Assembly: GCF_006547045.1 (NCBI RefSeq)
Contig: NZ_CP041242.1
Span: 878,001 to 942,000, forward strand
Source: Lysobacter alkalisoli
Lineage (GTDB): Bacteria > Pseudomonadota > Gammaproteobacteria > Xanthomonadales > Xanthomonadaceae
Direction of reading: 5' to 3'
DNA length: 64,000 nt
Shown: in pieces, positions 1 through 8,404 of the stretch
Layout of the letters: each line of letters begins with the position of its first letter
How positions within the stretch are numbered: position 1 is the first letter of the stretch
Notes under the pieces: generated by a model
The model's database searches: none
What the model saw: the letters and a program-made list of their open reading frames with translations, nothing else
Told to the model about the DNA's origin: nothing
Made by a program: the position numbers and the translations under genes

Positions 1-1942
1 GTTGCACCGCGTCGAGCTGGCGGCGGAACTCGGCCAGCAGGGCGGTGAAGTTGGCATTGTCCTCGGGGCTGCCGCAGGTCAGGCCGCAAGCCACCGGGTA
101 CTCCCAATCGAGGTCGATGCCGTCGAATACGCCCGCTGCCGCGCCCGGGCCACCGGCACCATCGGTGGCCGGCAGGTTGCCGTGGATGTAGGCATCGATG
201 CAGGAGGCGACGAAAGCCTCGCGGTTGGCCGGCTTGGCCGCTTCGGAGAAGCCGCGCGACCAGGTCCAGCCGCCGAGCGAGATCAGCACCTTGATCTGCG
301 GATGCCTGGCCTTGAGCTTCCTGAGCTGGTTCCAGTTGCCGCGCAGCGACTGGTCCCAGGTATCGCCTGCGCCGTCCACGCTTTCGGCCGCCGAGAACGC
401 CTTGGTGTAGTCGGCGAACGCATCGCCGCCCTCGCCGGTGTTCGGGTTGGAGGCGATGGTCTTGCCGACCTCGCAACGGTTGTTGCGCACGTTGCCGAAC
501 GCGTAGTTGATGTGGGTGGTGCGCGCGGCCGCGCCGCTGGTGTCGATGTCCTTGACCCGGTAGTTGCGGCCGTAGATGCCCCACTGGGTGAAGTAGCCGA
601 TCACGCGCTTGTCGCCGGGCACCGGTGCGCCTGTGGTCGAGGCGCTGATCACCGTGCTCTGGGCCGAGGCATTGCCGGCCACGTCGCGCGCGCGAACCCG
701 ATAGCTGTAGGCGGTTTCGGGTGTCAGTCCGGCGTCGGTGAACGTCGTTTGCGCAGTCGAGCCGACCGGTTGCCCGCCGCGGTAGACGTCGTAGCCGGCG
801 ACGCCGCTGCCACCCGGGTTGTCGGTCGAGGCGTTCCATTTCAGGCTGATCGAGGTCGCGGTCTGCGCTGTCGATGCCAGGCCGGTCGGCACGCTAGGCG
901 GGATGTCGTCATCGATTGGCACGGCGTCGACGGTGATGGTGATCGTGGCCGATGTGGTGCTGGCGCCGTCATTGTCGGTAGCGACTGCCGTCAGCGCGTG
1001 GGTGCCGGCGGTCGCATTGTTCCAGGTCACGCCATACGGCGCGCTGGTGTCGATGCCCAGCGACACGTTGCCGCGGAAGAACTCCACGCTGACGATCTGG
1101 CCATCGTTATCGCTGGCGCTGGCAGCGATCGCGATGCTGTCGCCCTCGTTGAAGCGGGCGCCGTGGACCGGTGCGGTCAGGGCCACGCTTGGCGACTGGT
1201 TGTCATCGCCGCTGCAGACACCGAGGTCCTTCCACGGCCCCCATTCGCCCGATTGCGCCGGGTTGTCGCCCTGTGTCCACCACTTGGCTTCATGGTTGCG
1301 GCCGTTGTGGGTCACGCGGTCGCCCTGCGTGTAGACGGCCGTGGACGACCAGGCGGTATGGCAGCCACTGCCGCCGCCGCTGGCCGTCACCGTGATCGAG
1401 ACGATTGCCGAGGTGGCAGTCAGCCCACCGTCGTCGGTGGCCACGGCCCTGATCGCGTAGCTGCCGGCGGGAACACCGGTCCAGCTGATGCCATAGGGCG
1501 CGCTGGTGTCGGTGCCGAGCAGGGTGGTGCCCTGGAAGAACTCGACCTTGCTGATGCTGCCGTCGCTGTCGCTCGCATTCGCGCCGATGGCGATGGTGCT
1601 GCCCTCGGCGAAGCTGGCGCCGTTGGCGGGCGCGGTCAGGGCCACGGTCGGGGCGGCGTTGCCGCCATCACCGCCGTCACATGTGCCGAGATTGTCGTAG
1701 TAGGGCGCGCCGGACGGGTGATCCGGCGGGGCGTTCCAGATGTCCTGGTTCGCCTGGTACAGGGTGCTGCTTTTCACCAGCTTGTCGCCGGCGTGGTAGA
1801 CGGTGCCAGCGTTCCACTCGGCCACGCCGTCGCATACGGCGGCGAAAACGGCGTGGGGCGCGAGCGCGGCGAGCAGGGATACAGCGAGCACTGTCGTGAC
1901 GCGTGGGCGTCGGGTTCTTGTGCGAGGTATTGCGCATTTCAT
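1..1942 (-). CDS. Secreted multidomain GH18 chitinase (C-terminus beyond window)
   Basis: Likely hydrolyses chitin outside the cell. I read 647 codons on the minus strand from an ATG with AAGGAG about 8 bases upstream; the frame is still open at the window edge. Order: signal peptide (about 1-34), aromatic-rich chitin-binding module (about 35-90), Ig-like domain of the 'SDSDGSISKVEFF' type (about 92-185), second chitin-binding module with WSSTAVYTQGDRV (about 190-245), second Ig-like domain (250-345), fibronectin type III (about 348-435), then the GH18 barrel. The barrel carries the catalytic motif FDGIDLDWEYP, with the proton-donor Glu near residue 614. The barrel's C-terminal half is missing. 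The family assignment is firm; the substrate is inferred from the binding modules. Confidence 0.93.
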   Translation of the reverse strand, partial: MKCAIPRTRTRRPRVTTVLAVSLLAALAPHAVFAAVCDGVAEWNAGTVYHAGDKLVKSSTLYQANQDIWNAPPDHPSGAPYYDNLGTCDGGDGGNAAPTVALTAPANGASFAEGSTIAIGANASDSDGSISKVEFFQGTTLLGTDTSAPYGISWTGVPAGSYAIRAVATDDGGLTATSAIVSITVTASGGGSGCHTAWSSTAVYTQGDRVTHNGRNHEAKWWTQGDNPAQSGEWGPWKDLGVCSGDDNQSPSVALTAPVHGARFNEGDSIAIAASASDNDGQIVSVEFFRGNVSLGIDTSAPYGVTWNNATAGTHALTAVATDNDGASTTSATITITVDAVPIDDDIPPSVPTGLASTAQTATSISLKWNASTDNPGGSGVAGYDVYRGGQPVGSTAQTTFTDAGLTPETAYSYRVRARDVAGNASAQSTVISASTTGAPVPGDKRVIGYFTQWGIYGRNYRVKDIDTSGAAARTTHINYAFGNVRNNRCEVGKTIASNPNTGEGGDAFADYTKAFSAAESVDGAGDTWDQSLRGNWNQLRKLKARHPQIKVLISLGGWTWSRGFSEAAKPANREAFVASCIDAYIHGNLPATDGAGGPGAAAGVFDGIDLDWEYPVACGLTCGSPEDNANFTALLAEFRRQLDAVQ

Positions 1943-1980
1943 GAGCGTCTCTCCTTGGAACAATGCGGTGTCGGAGCCGT

Positions 1981-1996
1981 CGGCCATGGATGGCCG
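1981..1996. repeat. Short hairpin with TGGA/TCCA loop upstream of chitinase
   Basis: A 6-bp perfect stem (CGGCCA/TGGCCG) closes a TGGA loop, which reads TCCA on the minus strand. It lies about 40 bases upstream of the chitinase ATG, so it is probably in the 5' leader. The loop matches the inner hairpins of the larger palindromes at 14529 and 50972. Kinship with them is only suggestive because the stem is short. Confidence 0.4.
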
Positions 1997-2023
1997 GTGC
2001 CTTCCCCTCGTGGACTCACAAAG

Positions 2024-2072
2024 AAGGAGGCCCCCTGCCTCCGGGATGCATTGGAGGCTCTCCGGCCTCCTT
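2024..2072. terminator. Nested palindrome, possible terminator, in the 1943-2408 gap
   Basis: Outer arms AAGGAGGCC/GGCCTCCTT (9 bp, perfect) enclose inner arms GCCTCC/GGAGGC. On the minus strand the stem is followed by a short pyrimidine-rich run (CTTCTTTG). It could end transcripts from the cysteine synthase fusion before the chitinase gene. There is no strong T tract, so it could equally be a repeat. I see no coding sequence in the rest of the 466-base gap. Confidence 0.4.
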
Positions 2073-2204
2073 GTCCGCCCTCATGGGCGGTCGCCTTGGT
2101 TGGCGGCGCTTTCGATCAGCGTGTTGTCCCGAAACTGCGCCTTATTGATATCGTTGTCAACAGCAAAACAAAGGCTTTCCGGACGAGATCACAAATGTAG
2201 GACG

Positions 2205-2236
2205 GCAACACAGGTCATTTGACTGTCCTGTGTTGC
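2205..2236. promoter_or_regulatory. Perfect 10-bp inverted repeat, possible operator
   Basis: GCAACACAGG and CCTGTGTTGC are perfect 10-bp inverted arms separated by 12 bases that themselves contain GTCATTTGAC. It lies in an AT-richer stretch about 260 bases upstream of the chitinase start and 170 bases beyond the cysteine synthase fusion stop. There is no adjoining T run, so a dimeric regulator site is as likely as a transcript hairpin. The cognate protein is unknown. Confidence 0.4.
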
Positions 2237-2408
2237 AGTGCGGAATGTTGGCGCGGTATGGAAGCCGGGACTCGCTACGCCTGTGAGGGCGGCGACTGGC
2301 CGGCGCGGTGGGAAGGGCGCAGGGGTGGGCCAACCGCGACCTGCGTGCAGTGCACCGGGCAAGTCGTCACCCCGTCTTTGCCGGAATGATGACTCGCCAG
2401 GTGTCGCT

Positions 2409-3890
2409 TCAGGCGCTTCTCGAATGCAGCCAGTTCGGCAGGAAGCCGTAGGGGTTTTCGATCGGGCGGTCGAGCTGGATGCCGACGGCGTCCAGGCGTT
2501 GTTGCAGGCGGCCGTCCAGGCCTTCGTCGAACAGGTCGGTACAGCCGCCGATGAACTCGCCGCCGATGAAGATCTGCGGCAGGGTGTTCCAGCCGGTATG
2601 CGCGCGCAGGGCCGCGCGCAGGCGTCCGCCGTGGTTGCCCTGCTGCATGGCGGCGGCATCGAGGTCGACGCTGCGATACGGGATGTCGTACGCGTTGAAC
2701 AGCTTGCGCGCCGACCAGCAGAACTCGCACCACTCCAGGGCGAACATCAGCACGGCTGAGTGGGGATCGGCCAGCAGCCGGGACAGTTCCTGCACCGATT
2801 CTTCGTCCGGCTCCACCGGCGGTACGGCCGCAGCCGCGCCCTTGGCGTCGAAACGATAGCCGCGGGTGGAGCGGGAAATTTCCAGCTCTTCCGCGGTCAT
2901 CTCTTCCGGGACATCGGCGAAAAGCGGGGTGCTCATATAGCGCTCGCCGGTATCCGGCAGCATGCACAGCAACGTGCTGCCCGGCGGTCCGCGCCGCGCC
3001 AGTTGCAGGGCGCCGGCGAACGTGGCGCCGGAGGAGATGCCGACGAAGATGCCTTCCTGGCGCGCCAGATCGCGGGCGCACTGCAGTGCGTCGGCGCCCG
3101 GAATGGCGAGGAACTCGTCGATGCGATTCTCCCGGATCGGTTCCTCGGCCAGTGCCGGGATGAAGTCCGGCGACCAGCCCTGCATCAGGTGCGGGCGGAA
3201 GCCGTCATGGCTGCCCGACGGGGTGCCGTCGGCGTTGCGTGGCTGCGGGATGCCGCTGGCGATGATGGCTGAGTTGTCCGGTTCGCAGACCACGATGCGG
3301 GTGTTCGGGCTCTTCTGCTTCAGCACCCGCGAGACGCCGTTGAGCGTGCCGGCGGTGCCGAAGCCGGTCACCCAGTAATCCAGCGGCAGGTCCTCGAAAT
3401 CGCGCAGGATCTCCACCGCGGTGGTGCGCGCATGGACCTCGGCATTGGCCGGGTTCTCGAACTGGCGCGGCTGCCACCAGCCATGCTCGCGTGCCAGCTC
3501 CGTTGCCTTGGCGACCATGCCGGAGCCTTTTTCCGAAGCCGGCGTCAGCACCACCTTGGCGCCGAGGAAGCGCATCATCTTGCGCCGCTCGATGCTGAAG
3601 TTCTCGGCCATGGTCACCACCAGCGGATAGCCTTTCTGCGCGCAGACCATGGCCAGGCCGATGCCGGTGTTGCCGCTGGTGGCTTCGACGATCGTCTGGC
3701 CGGGCTTGAGTTCGCCACGGCGTTCGGCATCCTCGATCACCGCCAGCGCCAGCCGGTCCTTGACCGAACCCATCGGGTTGAAGGCCTCGACCTTGACGAA
3801 CAGGTTGATCCCGGGCGGCGCCAGCCGGTTGATGCGGATCACCGGCGTGTTGCCGATGGTGTGCAGGATGTTGTCGTGGCGAAGGCTCAT
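2409..3890 (-). CDS. Cysteine synthase-like PLP enzyme fused to C-terminal glutaredoxin domain
   Basis: Residues 1 to about 320 form a fold-type II PLP enzyme of the O-acetylserine sulfhydrylase/cystathionine beta-synthase group. It has the Schiff-base lysine K44 in GSVKDR, the TSGNTG substrate loop and the SSGAT phosphate loop. After a linker, residues about 375-493 look like a glutaredoxin: 388-CEFC-391 in place of the usual CPYC, then TLPQIFIGGEFIGG, the cis-Pro and glutathione-binding region. The second CysK domain expected of a normal 310-320 residue enzyme is complete, so this is a true fusion. The cupin gene ends 3 bases upstream, so the two are probably co-transcribed. Substrate is uncertain because a stand-alone cysK also exists at 54590. 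Confidence 0.88.
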   Translation of the reverse strand: MSLRHDNILHTIGNTPVIRINRLAPPGINLFVKVEAFNPMGSVKDRLALAVIEDAERRGELKPGQTIVEATSGNTGIGLAMVCAQKGYPLVVTMAENFSIERRKMMRFLGAKVVLTPASEKGSGMVAKATELAREHGWWQPRQFENPANAEVHARTTAVEILRDFEDLPLDYWVTGFGTAGTLNGVSRVLKQKSPNTRIVVCEPDNSAIIASGIPQPRNADGTPSGSHDGFRPHLMQGWSPDFIPALAEEPIRENRIDEFLAIPGADALQCARDLARQEGIFVGISSGATFAGALQLARRGPPGSTLLCMLPDTGERYMSTPLFADVPEEMTAEELEISRSTRGYRFDAKGAAAAVPPVEPDEESVQELSRLLADPHSAVLMFALEWCEFCWSARKLFNAYDIPYRSVDLDAAAMQQGNHGGRLRAALRAHTGWNTLPQIFIGGEFIGGCTDLFDEGLDGRLQQRLDAVGIQLDRPIENPYGFLPNWLHSRSA

Positions 3891-3893
3891 GGC

Positions 3894-4397
3894 TCACTGG
3901 CCTTGCAGGCGGGGATCGTCCGCGGGATCGACGTAGTTGATCTGCCACGGGCCGATCGAGGTGAGCTGGACAACGGTCTCGCCCTCGGCCAGCGCGTAAT
4001 GGCGCATCCCCGGCGGCATGGACACATAGCTGCCCGGTTCCAGTCGCGTGGCGGCATCCTTGTCCAGGGTTTCTCCCGGGCCCAGCAGGAACATCCCGGA
4101 CAACACTGTCACGCGCTCCACACCGGGGTGCCAGTGCGGTGAGATATGGAAGCCGTCTGGCAGCTTCAGGCGCATCGTGAACACACCCGGCTCAGCGGGA
4201 TTGCCCTCGAGCACGGCAAATTGGGCGCCGGCGCGCAGGGAGCCCGGACCATCGCGCCATTCGATTTCGCCCGGCAGGTACTGGATGTGGTGCTCCGGTC
4301 CTTTGTCTTCCATCGCCTGGACAGGTTCCTGGGCACCCAGGGCGAGTGTCGCGAGCAGGAGCGCCGCGCAGGCAAGGGTGGAAACAACGATTCTCAT
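3894..4397 (-). CDS. Secreted cupin-domain protein
   Basis: A 167-residue protein with an N-terminal signal peptide (cleavage likely after LALGA, about residue 22) and one small cupin barrel. Metal-binding residues are visible in HISPHWHPGVERVTVLSG and in MPPGMRHYA, so a bound metal is likely. It is the first gene of a two-gene operon with the cysteine synthase-glutaredoxin fusion (3-base gap). Such periplasmic cupins are often of unknown substrate, and I infer no reaction. Confidence 0.8.
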   Translation of the reverse strand: MRIVVSTLACAALLLATLALGAQEPVQAMEDKGPEHHIQYLPGEIEWRDGPGSLRAGAQFAVLEGNPAEPGVFTMRLKLPDGFHISPHWHPGVERVTVLSGMFLLGPGETLDKDAATRLEPGSYVSMPPGMRHYALAEGETVVQLTSIGPWQINYVDPADDPRLQGQ

Positions 4398-4550
4398 GAT
4401 CGGTTCTCCTCTGACAGGTGCGTTGTCAACGTAGAAGAACGGGAGTACCGGTCATGAGCGGCCGCGGCGCGGGGATAATTCCGATTGCCGTGGTGCAATC
4501 GTTGGCGCAACGCCCGGTTCAGTCCGTCCGTTGCGGCCGGCCCGGAAACC

Positions 4551-5933
<1,383 letters not shown>

Positions 5934-6034
5934 TGGGGCAACTCCAGAAGGCCCCGCGAGGGATGGCAAGCGGGGTGAACCCGTTATTCTACGCGGCCGT
6001 TCTGTCCCGGGTGGCATACCCGACCGCATTGACG

Positions 6035-6277
6035 ATGACTGCCCAGCCGCCTTCCCTCGTGCTGTACCAGCGTGACGACTGCCACCTCTGCGACCTCGCG
6101 CTGGAAGTGCTGGCCGCCGCGCGCGCGCCCGAGTTCGAGAGCGTGTTCATCGACGATGACGATGCGCTGGAAGAGCGTTATGGCGTGCGCGTGCCGGTGT
6201 TGCGCGATCTGGCGCGAGGGCTGGAGCTGGACTGGCCGTTCGACGCGGATGGGGTGCGGCGTTTCCTTGAGGAATGA
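6035..6277 (+). CDS. Small glutaredoxin-family protein (DUF836-like)
   Basis: An 80-residue thioredoxin-fold protein beginning [19 protein letters not shown]. The CHLC motif near residues 16-19 is the probable redox pair, and [10 protein letters not shown] holds the expected cis-Pro. Proteins of this type lack most of the glutathione-binding surface, so the partner is unclear. It is divergent from sdaA, with about 100 bases between. The start is inferred from the domain edge because no good ribosome site is seen; a frame-open extension reaches 5933. Confidence 0.8.
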   Translation: MTAQPPSLVLYQRDDCHLCDLALEVLAAARAPEFESVFIDDDDALEERYGVRVPVLRDLARGLELDWPFDADGVRRFLEE

Positions 6278-6306
6278 CCCGGGCAAGCGAAGCGCACCCG
6301 GGGAAA
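6277..6306. repeat. Half copy of the GTAGCCCGGGTAAG palindrome family
   Basis: ACCCGGGCAAGCGAAGCGCACCCGGGG begins at the stop codon of the glutaredoxin-like gene. It matches one arm of the palindromes at 14984, 54488 and 62735, and the opposite arm is absent. Confidence 0.6.
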
Positions 6307-6322
6307 CATGGGGCTGGAGTTT

Positions 6323-6895
6323 CTACTCCGCCGGCTTGAACAGCACCTTGGTGCTCACCGCTACCGCGTTCGGCAGGTCGGCCGTGTCGGCCCAGTCGCC
6401 GGTACCGACATCGAACGCCAGCCGTTGCACGGTGGCCTTGCCGGTCAGCACCGGCTGTTCGCCCGGGGACCAGCTGAAGGTCAGCGTCACCGGTTGGCTG
6501 ACCCCGCGCAGGGTCAGGGTGCCGTCGGCGGCGTAGCGGCCGTCGTCGAGCGGACGGAAGCCGGACGCGGTGTAGCGGGCCTGCGGAAAGCGGTCGCTGG
6601 CGAAGAAGTCGTTGCCGACCAGGGTCTCGTCGCGTTCGGGGTTCCTGGTGGTCACGGTGGCCAGCGGGATCACCACGTCGAGCTTCGCCGCGGCCGGATC
6701 GGCGGGGTCGAAGCTGAGCGTGGTCCTGAAGTCGGGAAAGCGGCCGACGAAAACCTCGCCCTGGAACTGGCTGGCAAAGGTCAATGCCGAGCCGGGCGCC
6801 TGTACGTAGTCGGCTGCCAGCACCGGGCCGGCGAATGCCAGCGATGCCAGCAGCAGCGGGGAAAGGGTACGGGCAAGGCGGGAGGAGCTGGGCAT
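6323..6895 (-). CDS. YceI-family periplasmic protein (second copy in operon)
   Basis: A 190-residue lipocalin-like YceI protein with a signal peptide (cleavage near LAADY, residue 28). The family forms a beta barrel that binds a polyisoprenoid or related lipid. Seen here are the motifs GSALTFASQFQGEVFVGRF and SDRFPQARYTASGF. It is the last gene of the operon YceI-b561-YceI, 54 bases after the cytochrome. It differs from the first YceI (7528-8310) in lacking that protein's acidic tail. Function in detail is unknown; a role near quinones or lipid redox carriers is inferred from the cytochrome neighbour. Confidence 0.88.
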   Translation of the reverse strand: MPSSSRLARTLSPLLLASLAFAGPVLAADYVQAPGSALTFASQFQGEVFVGRFPDFRTTLSFDPADPAAAKLDVVIPLATVTTRNPERDETLVGNDFFASDRFPQARYTASGFRPLDDGRYAADGTLTLRGVSQPVTLTFSWSPGEQPVLTGKATVQRLAFDVGTGDWADTADLPNAVAVSTKVLFKPAE

Positions 6896-6949
6896 GGCGG
6901 GACTCGCTATCGGGAGCAGGTTGTCGGGAGCAATGCTGTCGAGAGCAGG

Positions 6950-7531
6950 TTATCTGGAGCCGGATGAACCGCGACGCGGCAGCATCCGCCGCAGGGTGTC
7001 GTCGTTCTGGAAGATGTGGTGATAGAACGCGGCGGCCACGTGCAGCGCGACCAGCGCGACCAGCACCCAGAACAGCCACTCGTGCGCGGCGCGGGCGAAG
7101 TCGCGCACGGCGGGATCGGGTGCGGCGAGCTTGGGCACGGTGAACAGGCCGAACCATTTGAGTGGACGCAGGCCACTGGCCGAGTCGTACAGCCAGCCCG
7201 ACAGTGGCATGGCCAGGATCAATGCGTACAGCATCCAATGGGTGATGGCGGCGATGCGCGCCTGCCAGACCGGAGTGCCGGCGACCGGCGCGGGCGTGCC
7301 TGCATACAAGCGCCACGCCAACCGGATGACGACCAGCGCCAGCACCGCCAGTCCGGTCGACTTGTGCAGGTCGTAGACCCAGAAGTACTTCGGCGACTTC
7401 GGCAGCGAGTCCAGGCTCAGGCCGACCACGGCCATGCCGAGGATGAGCAACATGATCAACCAGTGCAGGGACTGGCTGACGGGGCCCCAGCGGTCGACGC
7501 TGTTCTTCAGCGAAGTGATTCTCAGTGTCAT
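6950..7531 (-). CDS. Cytochrome b561 family membrane protein
   Basis: A 193-residue integral membrane di-heme cytochrome of the bacterial b561/CybB type. Four hydrophobic helices are evident, with candidate heme-ligand His residues in SLHWLIML (helix 1), YDLHKSTGL (before helix 2), HEWLFW and LHVAAAFYHH (helix 4). The family moves electrons between quinol and other acceptors, and some members oxidise superoxide. Its ATG overlaps the stop of the upstream YceI gene in an ATGA, so the two are translationally coupled. Confidence 0.9.
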   Translation of the reverse strand: MTLRITSLKNSVDRWGPVSQSLHWLIMLLILGMAVVGLSLDSLPKSPKYFWVYDLHKSTGLAVLALVVIRLAWRLYAGTPAPVAGTPVWQARIAAITHWMLYALILAMPLSGWLYDSASGLRPLKWFGLFTVPKLAAPDPAVRDFARAAHEWLFWVLVALVALHVAAAFYHHIFQNDDTLRRMLPRRGSSGSR

Positions 7532-8310
7532 GGGGGCGGCTCGTCGTCGGTGTCGGTGTCGTCGTCCTGCAGTGCCGCCTCGGCGGCCTCTTCAAGAGTG
7601 CGGTACGTATCGTCGTCGGAAAGGGTTACCTCGTCGATGACCTGATCCATGACGGCCTGTTCCATGGCCGGAACGGCAGGGTCGAGGGTGCGGGCCGCCC
7701 TGGTGTCGCGCACGGCCTCGGCCTCGATCCGCAGGACTATGGTGTCGCCTATCACCGTCGGCCATGCGGTGATGCCGTAATCGGTGCGGCTGAGGGTCGC
7801 GGTGGCGGAGAAGCCTGCGGTGCGGCGGAACGGCGGCAGCGGATAGCGGGCGAGGGCGTTGAAGGTGACTTCCAGGCACAGCGGCCGGGTGGTGCCGCGC
7901 ATGCTCAGTTCGCCGCAGACGCGTGCATGGCGGTCGTCGTGTGGGGTCACCGAGGCCGAGACGAAGCGTGCCCATGGATGCCGCCCGCTGTCGAGCAGGC
8001 CGCGCCTGGCCACCGCGCGGTTCCAGGCTTCGTCGCCGAAGTCGAGCCGGTCCAGCGGTACCCGTACCTCCAGCTGTGCCGTACTCCAGTCGTCCGGGTC
8101 GAACAGCAGCCGGCCCTCGCTGCCGGACACCGTGCCCAGCGCCTGCGAGAACCCCGCGTGTCCGACTTCCACCAGCACCCGCGTATGCACCGGATCCAGG
8201 TTGTACGCGCCGGGTCCGGCGGCCATCGCCGGCAGCGCAAGCAGGGCCAGCAGAGCGCCCGGGAAGGTGCGGGTGCGGCGGGGCGTTGGGGAGAGGCTGC
8301 GAACTTGCAT
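7528..8310 (-). CDS. YceI-family protein with acidic C-terminal tail
   Basis: A 260-residue exported protein. The signal peptide ends near ALPAMAAG (about residue 32), then comes the YceI barrel (GPGAYNLDPVHTRVLVEVGHAG, LLDSGRHPWARF). The last 60 or so residues form a long acidic tail ending DDDTDTDDEPPP, which is unusual for the family. It is the first gene of the three-gene operon with cytochrome b561. The start was set at the ATG preceding the signal peptide; the frame stays open further upstream but without a leader. It is divergent from the hybrid kinase at 8405. Confidence 0.86.
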   Translation of the reverse strand: MQVRSLSPTPRRTRTFPGALLALLALPAMAAGPGAYNLDPVHTRVLVEVGHAGFSQALGTVSGSEGRLLFDPDDWSTAQLEVRVPLDRLDFGDEAWNRAVARRGLLDSGRHPWARFVSASVTPHDDRHARVCGELSMRGTTRPLCLEVTFNALARYPLPPFRRTAGFSATATLSRTDYGITAWPTVIGDTIVLRIEAEAVRDTRAARTLDPAVPAMEQAVMDQVIDEVTLSDDDTYRTLEEAAEAALQDDDTDTDDEPPP

Positions 8311-8404
8311 CGTGCCGACAGGATAAGCCAGTCTGTCGTCCGACTCTGCCCGGGCCCCCGCGACGGGATGCGCCGGGATCGGGGGCATGTGGACAGGAGG
8401 GGGC

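Noticed and set aside
2-2200. 732-codon plus-strand open frame antisense to the chitinase
   Set aside because: High-GC shadow of the minus-strand gene, which has a signal peptide, chitin-binding modules and the GH18 motif; the plus frame shows no known domain.
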